The notes under the pieces are model-generated. The model saw only the letters and a list, made by a program, of their open reading frames with translations. It did not search any database and was not told the origin of the DNA. This document shows, in pieces, positions 58,992-64,000 of a stretch of DNA of 64,000 nt (the stretch's first letter is position 1; every line of letters begins with the position of its first letter). Made by a program: the position numbers and the translations under genes. The stretch spans positions 64,349,674 to 64,413,673 of the forward strand of contig NC_092350.1 in NCBI RefSeq assembly GCF_963676685.1, read 5' to 3'. The stretch comes from Mytilus edulis. Taxonomy: Eukaryota; Mollusca; Bivalvia; Mytilida; Mytilidae.

Positions 58992-61900
58992 CTGCAAGAA
59001 ACACAAAATTAATAATAAAAACAAGCATGATGTTAATCATTATGAATTTTGATTGATTTTTTGATGTATGCTTTACAAATAAACATTATATTTTAAGGCA
59101 AAATATATTCGTACGCTTTGATTTCACATGCAACTAACGGATCTTTGATATTAAATGTATCAACGTTGATGAATTTGTTTAGAACAAAACTTACAACTTT
59201 CTAACCTTCGCCAACAGGCTAGAGCTCACTTTACTTCTTTATCAATGTCTACTGCCATCTTTGTTTTGCAAAGATAGATTTTCTCTAGTTATTAAGGATA
59301 GATAATTTTTATCACAGATTGCAAAATTTTCTATAACACCATTACCCGTGGGTCGTCTTTGACTTTTGTCCAAATTTTAGTATAATTTAACCTTTACAAG
59401 GATGAGTTGTCGATTAGCTGTGCAAGTGTATATCACCGCCACGTCTATCGTAAAACACAAGCTCGAGTAAGAAGAGAGAAACCAACTTTCACCTAAATCA
59501 AAACCATTGCAATAACGTTAACTCTCTGCGGGGTCGAAGGCAAAACAATTCTATCAAACGTGCATTAATTTCTCGCACTCAATTACAATCTACGAAGCAA
59601 GAGTCTGCCTGTTGTTTAAATAATTAGTTTGTTCTTGTTTAGAATATGCAAGCATGGCAAAACGTTAAGATTGAGTGGTAGGTCAAATTGAATACTATCC
59701 ATACTTCATTATCGCAATTGAAATATATTTTACCGCATATGAAGTATGAAAATATCGTAATAAGTTAACTAGCATACTACTGATTGATTGATTGATTTTT
59801 GCAATCGGTCTTCGTACTTTAATTGGCCTTTTTAACTTTTTTGGATTCGAGCGTCACTGATGAGTATTTTGTAGACGAAACGCGCGTCTGTCGTAAATAC
59901 AAAATTTTATCCTGGTATCTGTGATGAATTTATTCAGAACGAGACTCACATGGTTCGTCAGAAGTATACGTGAGGAAATCACTTTCCCGTGGTATTCTCT
60001 GCTGTTTTCTCTCTTTAACGTCATCGGGCATCCCGCTAGTGTCTGCTTGATTCGGATCCTTGGGTTCCATTGTCTATAAAATTGTTTAAAAAAAACTGTA
60101 AAACAAATCAATGCAAAACAGACATAAATTATTATCAACAATTTATTGCTTTGCGTTTTGTTTTTTTTAAATTGACCAGAGGTACATGTATAGAGAGAGG
60201 TTTGAGATCTCACGAAACGTGTTTTTTTATCGAGCTTTTACGTTTGACTGTGTTGCATTTATAAAATTTTAATGTGGAGGCTTGTGTCATAGAGCGTCGC
60301 GCTCTCTCCGTTTTAAATGAAATTTTAACAGCAACTCGTTGATGGGTTCGTATGTAGCCTGATTCAATGTTAAATGTCTGCGCTGTACTTCTTTTCTAGC
60401 CGTCTTTTTTCTAGTAGACGTCTCACACAGTCAAAGTACTGTAGCTTGCTTCTTTTTTTCTCTCGGCCTGATAATGCTTAAAAAACTGCCATGTGATATT
60501 TAGCAACAAGCATTAATTAATTGGAGAATGACAAAAAAAGTGTGAGCAATTGTTTTTTTTTTTGCGCAATTTTTTTTTTATACAATTTGGTCAAACAATT
60601 ACATGTCATGAAGATCATGGACGAGTTTGTAGATGCCGATTTATAAAAAAAAAAGGAAAAATGGGTCCTGAGTTTTTATACTAAAATCTGAATTCTAAAT
60701 TGCAACAGTGATTTTTACATGTAGATAAGATATTTTTTCGAAAAAGTAACATCATATCCATTGCAGAATAAAAGATTTACAAGCCTTAGTTATTCAATAC
60801 TAAACCTGCACTATGAAGACTTTAGGTTTCAATGCCAATGCCGCACAGTTCTGAGGCTGAAACAACTCCATAATCTTTGATAGCTCAGCATACTCTGTGT
60901 TTCCTGTATCTGTCTTGCACTTAATAATTCCAGTTGACCCATGACCAAGGATAACAAATAACAGACAGTAATAACAGTTGTACTCATTGTTGTCAATTTG
61001 TTTAGCGACTGTAAAATGTACAAAGCGTACTGTTATTGCTTTGTTATCTAAATTCATTGCTACATGTATTTATTAGGTTTTTGTTTGTTTGGGATTGGTT
61101 CCTTCAAATACTCACCACTGTTCGGGTCAATGGAACGTTGGTGACTTCAAAACATTTACAAAAGTAAGTGCCTGTCCTAGGTCAGGAACCTGTAACTCAG
61201 TGGTTTTTGTTGTTGCTCTTATATCATGTGTGTTTTTGACAATTGTTCTGTTCATATATCAGGTCTATAGTTTTATCGTTTCAATTGTTTTACATTTGTC
61301 ATTTTCTACCTTACTATGAGGTATAGGTTTTGCTCAATGTTGATGGGGACCTATAGCTGTAAATTTCTGTTTGATTTGGCCTATGATGGACAATATTTTG
61401 GTGATATATTTTAGATAGACTCATCTAATTTTTCGAATGAATGCTTGTCGTGAAATTAAAAGATTACACCTTTTTAATAGGATAGATCGATAACAAACTT
61501 CCGCACAATTTACTACAGTTATTGTAAGCAAGGTCTATGGTTGAACACAATGTCTACTTATCTAAATGTGTTTTTGGCATGTGTAAAAGTTGAAACAGAT
61601 AGCAGATATAAAATAAAAAATATACATAGTAGAAAAATAAAAACAAAATGCACTGGCTTTTCTAACTCAGGCATAGATTACATTAGCTGTATTTGGCAAA
61701 ACTTTTAGGAATTTTAGTCCTCAATTGTCTTCAACTTCGTACTTTATTTGGCCTTTTTAACTTTTTTTTTAATTCGAGCGTCACTGATGAGTCTTTTGTA
61801 GACGAAACGCGCGTCTGGCGTATATACTAAATTTAGTCCCGGTATCTATGATGAGTTTATTGTACTAGATTTAGAAACTAAGAGCAAGTACAAATGTATT

Positions 61901-62639
61901 TTACATTAACCTACAATGCATTAATACTGTTTTTATCCTGCGTTGAAATATTTACGCTTCAAAGTACAGTTATTTTACTTTCAAATCATCGGCTTTCAAA
62001 AATTGTTTCACAATGAAATCAACAGGACTTAACCACAGACCGAGATTAGGGGCCTAAATTAAACTGGGATGCAAACAGTAATTTGAACAGAAGTGGAAAA
62101 CCATGCGATTTTTTAAGTTTACTATACAAGTATCGCATCATGTTATATATGTCAACATGTATTTGTATAGTAGAAAGGTCAAGTGTATGATTAAATCAAT
62201 TTTTTTTTATATATCGAACACAGTACCCTTTTTTTCTCTGGTAGATAGAAAAGTCAGTCTAACATAAAGGTCTGACCTATTCTGATAATGCATTGAATGA
62301 TAACTACTGGACGATAACGAAGCAACAACCAATCTTAATTCCCATATGTACTCACCGCTAGAACACAAGGTGTATAGATCATCTTTTGACAAATTTTTAT
62401 GAATTTGTTTTTCGTCTTTTTCGAAAACTTCAATACCATATTCATAACTTTGAAGAAGTTCCATTAGTTTGTTAAACTGGCCATTTAACTTTTCTATGTC
62501 AGCGCATTGTTGATCAAAATTCTGTACGAGAACTGCCAATCCTCTTTTCGTGCAATTTTCGTCGTAATCTGGAGACAAAAATGCAGATTCTGAAACTTCA
62601 ATAGTCTTCTTCCCCGGTCTTGTTTCTTTTATGTTGTGA
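58771..62639 (-). CDS. Caspase-like protein lacking catalytic Cys, partial (4 exons, 276 aa seen)
   Basis: Exons 62356-62639, 60806-61008, 59950-60073 and 58771-58991, all with AG/GT borders and matching phase, encode a whole caspase fold. The large subunit starts near KRGLAVLVQNFD and includes LGHG, keeping the catalytic His. After KPKVFIVQ, where caspases carry ACRG, the next exon reads TMEP, so the Cys is Met. The small subunit runs to SSLTRKMYLQ, the usual caspase end, but the GSW and QxP substrate-pocket words are changed. This suggests a pseudo-caspase, comparable in principle to c-FLIP, perhaps a modifier of active caspases (inference). Exon 1 side and any CARD or death-effector prodomain are missing from what I could find. 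Confidence 0.8.
59851..59894 (+). ncRNA. Hammerhead ribozyme core, copy A (decayed)
   Basis: GCGTCA, CTGATGA, helix II GTA…GAC (last pair lost), GAAAC, GCGC loop, GTC, TGTCGT. One helix I pair (T-T) and one helix II pair are broken, so self-cleavage is doubtful. The repeat spans about 59806-59937, right at the edge of gene B exon 59950-60073. Confidence 0.7.
59950..60073 (-). CDS. Gene B exon (active-site loop position and linker)
   Basis: Acceptor AATTTTATAG, phase 0, donor CCAT/GTGAGT. It starts TMEPKDPNQADTSG where an active caspase has ACRG. An in-frame stop just upstream rules out a longer exon. The linker ends with SDFLTYTSDEP, like the DFL start of the caspase small subunit. Confidence 0.8.
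60806..61008 (-). CDS. Gene B exon (caspase His region)
   Basis: Acceptor TACATTTTACAG and donor CAG/GTTTAG (a weaker donor, but a stop follows at once). It encodes the LGHGSTG loop with the catalytic His and ends KPKVFIVQ at phase 0, the place where the active-site Cys loop should begin. Confidence 0.85.
61095..61400 (-). repeat. Dispersed repeat family R, gene B intron
   Basis: Diverged minus-orientation copy of 33850-34165 (for example CCTGTCCTAGGTCAGGAACC). Accounts for the short plus-strand frame at 61089-61319. Confidence 0.6.
61778..61821 (+). ncRNA. Hammerhead ribozyme, copy B (intact core)
   Basis: Helix I GCGTCA pairs with TGGCGT over six bases (two wobbles). Core CTGATGA (61784-61790), helix II GTC/GAC with loop TTTTGTA, GAAA, a 2-bp helix III (AC/GT) with loop GCGC, and cleavage triplet GTC with the cut expected after 61815. 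Very short helix III is known from animal hammerheads, which act best as dimers. The repeat spans about 61732-61863 and lies in a gene B intron on the opposite strand. Confidence 0.85.
62356..62639 (-). CDS. Gene B exon (caspase large subunit, N-terminal part)
   Basis: Acceptor ATATATTATAG and donor AGCG/GTGAGT. It encodes 94 complete residues, including RGLAVLVQNFD and the helix NGQFNKLMELLQ. The Arg normally found in the RxG substrate-pocket word seems replaced (EKLNG). It enters in phase 2, so an upstream exon must exist. Confidence 0.8.
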
Positions 62640-63169
62640 CTATAATATATATTAAATAAGACACAACTTATAATCAATGTAAAACAATGTTTTTTAATAT
62701 GATATACAATATTTAGATATGCAATTCTGATAATCTATAGTATTCATTTGTATAATTGTACATATTAAGGCTTTCATAAAATGATATGCTATTTAGTGGC
62801 ACAATTCAACAACATATAGAGAAGCAGCGTATTTATACGGTCAACAACACATAGAATGGAAACGTTCCCTAAAAACAGAGTATCGTAGACCAACTTTTCT
62901 TTTCGGATATTTAATTTCGCGTTCTACCCTTTTAACGGTTCACTCTGCGGCTATTCAATTTCGCGATTTACTAATTTACTTGATGTATTCTTATAAGGTA
63001 TGAACCAAGATTAACATATTCGCGACGATTTATATTTGCGTTTATTTTCTATTGGTTTACAGTATAGGTATCGTAATCAACACATAGAATGGAATGAACG
63101 TCCAAAACTCAATGAATACAAATGATATACGTACGGTCAACAACACATTGAGTTTAAAATATATCCTAA
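62640..63169. other. Upstream intron of gene B, no feature seen
   Basis: No exon with the required phase could be recognised; AT-rich. Confidence 0.4.
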
Positions 63170-63990
63170 ACTAAACGTATCCAAAATGTCGTAACAGAAA
63201 CAACTGAATTCCAAAACGTTATAACAAGTAGGTAACAATGACACACATAGTAGAACAGACACATACATGTTTGCATATACGTGTACGCAATGTCATCTAG
63301 ACAACTATTTAAAAATGAAAATGCTGAATACGTTTTACTCGAAAAAGGCAAACAATATACCTGTTACCAAATGTGGATAAGGAATCAGAGATATTCATTA
63401 ATGAATGCAAAATGATTTCAAAATGTCGTTACAGCAACAACTGAATTCCACACATTATAACAAGTAGGTAACAATGACACACATAGTAGAACAGACACAT
63501 ACATGTATGCATATACGTGTACGCAAAGTCATCTAGACAACTATTTAAAAATGAAAATGCTGAATACGTTTTACTCGAAAAAGGCAAACAATATACCTGT
63601 TACCAAATGTGGATAAGGAATCAGAGATATTCATTAATGAATGCAAAATGATTTCAAAATGTCGTTACAGCAACAACTGAATTCCACACATTATAACAAG
63701 TAGGTAACAATGACACACATAGTAGAACAGACACATACATGTATGCATATACGTGTACGCAAAGTCATCTAGACAACTATTTAAAAATGAAAATGCTGAA
63801 TACGTTTTACTCGAAAAAGGCAAACAATATACATGTACCTGTTACCAAATGTGGATAAGGAATCAGAGATATTCATTCATGAATGCAAAATGATTTCCAA
63901 AATGTCGTAACAGCAACAACTGAATTCCAAAACGATATAACAAGTAGGTACACTTACACAATATTGTTTAGTCATGCCACGTATTCAAAC
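63170..63990. repeat. ~237-bp tandem repeat, about 3.4 units
   Basis: GTCGTAACAG or GTCGTTACAG recurs at 63188, 63425, 63661 and 63904 (periods 237, 236, 243). Units two and three are nearly identical; the last carries a 6-bp insertion (ACATGT). It runs close to the window edge, so the array may be longer than seen. The frame at 63166-63351 is not a gene. Confidence 0.9.
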
Positions 63991-64000
63991 AGTTACAATT

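Noticed and set aside
58992-59040. Read-through of the caspase last exon as a signal peptide (MINIMLVFIINFVFLAG)
   Set aside because: TGTTTCTTGCAG is a clean acceptor at this point and upstream caspase exons join there in phase.
59854-60213. 119-codon minus frame
   Set aside because: Shadow of the caspase exon 59950-60073, which is read in another frame, plus repeat sequence.

Overview
This window looks like nuclear DNA of a bivalve mollusc, probably a mussel (Mytilidae). It is AT-rich, its host genes are split into short exons with GT-AG introns, there are no bacterial-style operons, and it is dense with repeat types seen in bivalve genomes. The species call is an inference from style and cannot be proved from the sequence alone.

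Two host genes can be assembled by joining exons at splice sites with matching phase; both are on the minus strand. Gene A (20738 down to 4138, eight exons, 491 aa) encodes a signal peptide, a cysteine-rich ectodomain, one transmembrane helix and a cytoplasmic tail ending in a PPxY motif. I do not recognise the family. Its last codons and stop lie inside a minisatellite whose units repeat that coding end. Gene B (62639 down to 58771, four exons, 5' end missing) is a caspase domain whose catalytic Cys position reads Met, so it looks like a pseudo-caspase.

The rest is mostly mobile DNA. (1) At 25072-39313 is a 14.2-kb segment with long terminal inverted repeats of ~0.8 kb, built from arrays of a 16-bp palindrome and flanked by CTAA on both sides; its interior has no recognisable transposase. 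(2) At 41153-48268 is a full-length L1/Tx1-like LINE with intact ORF1 and ORF2, a poly(A) tail, and an unexpected 425-codon open frame between them. The LINE sits inside a copy of a non-autonomous repeat (41017-49382) that also occurs at 7594-9440 and 14412-15402 and has rolling-circle-like ends. (3) At 50311-58470 is a very young Ty3/Gypsy element with two 1145-bp LTRs differing at one base and one 1673-aa Gag-Pol frame, in which the third integrase catalytic residue is Gly instead of Glu. It ends 297 bp from the stop codon of gene B. (4) Three short repeats carry hammerhead ribozyme cores (13451-13494 minus; 59851-59894 plus; 61778-61821 plus), which points to retrozyme-like elements in introns. 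(5) There are also tRNA-derived SINEs, fold-back elements, a MITE with an internal 21-bp array, and several tandem repeats.

Layout: 1-3350 featureless; 3354-20740 gene A and its repeat-filled introns; 20740-25067 intergenic repeats; 25068-39317 the TIR element; 39318-41016 intergenic; 41017-49382 nested repeat plus LINE; 50307-58474 LTR element with its target duplications; 58771-62639 gene B; 63170-63990 a 237-bp tandem array.
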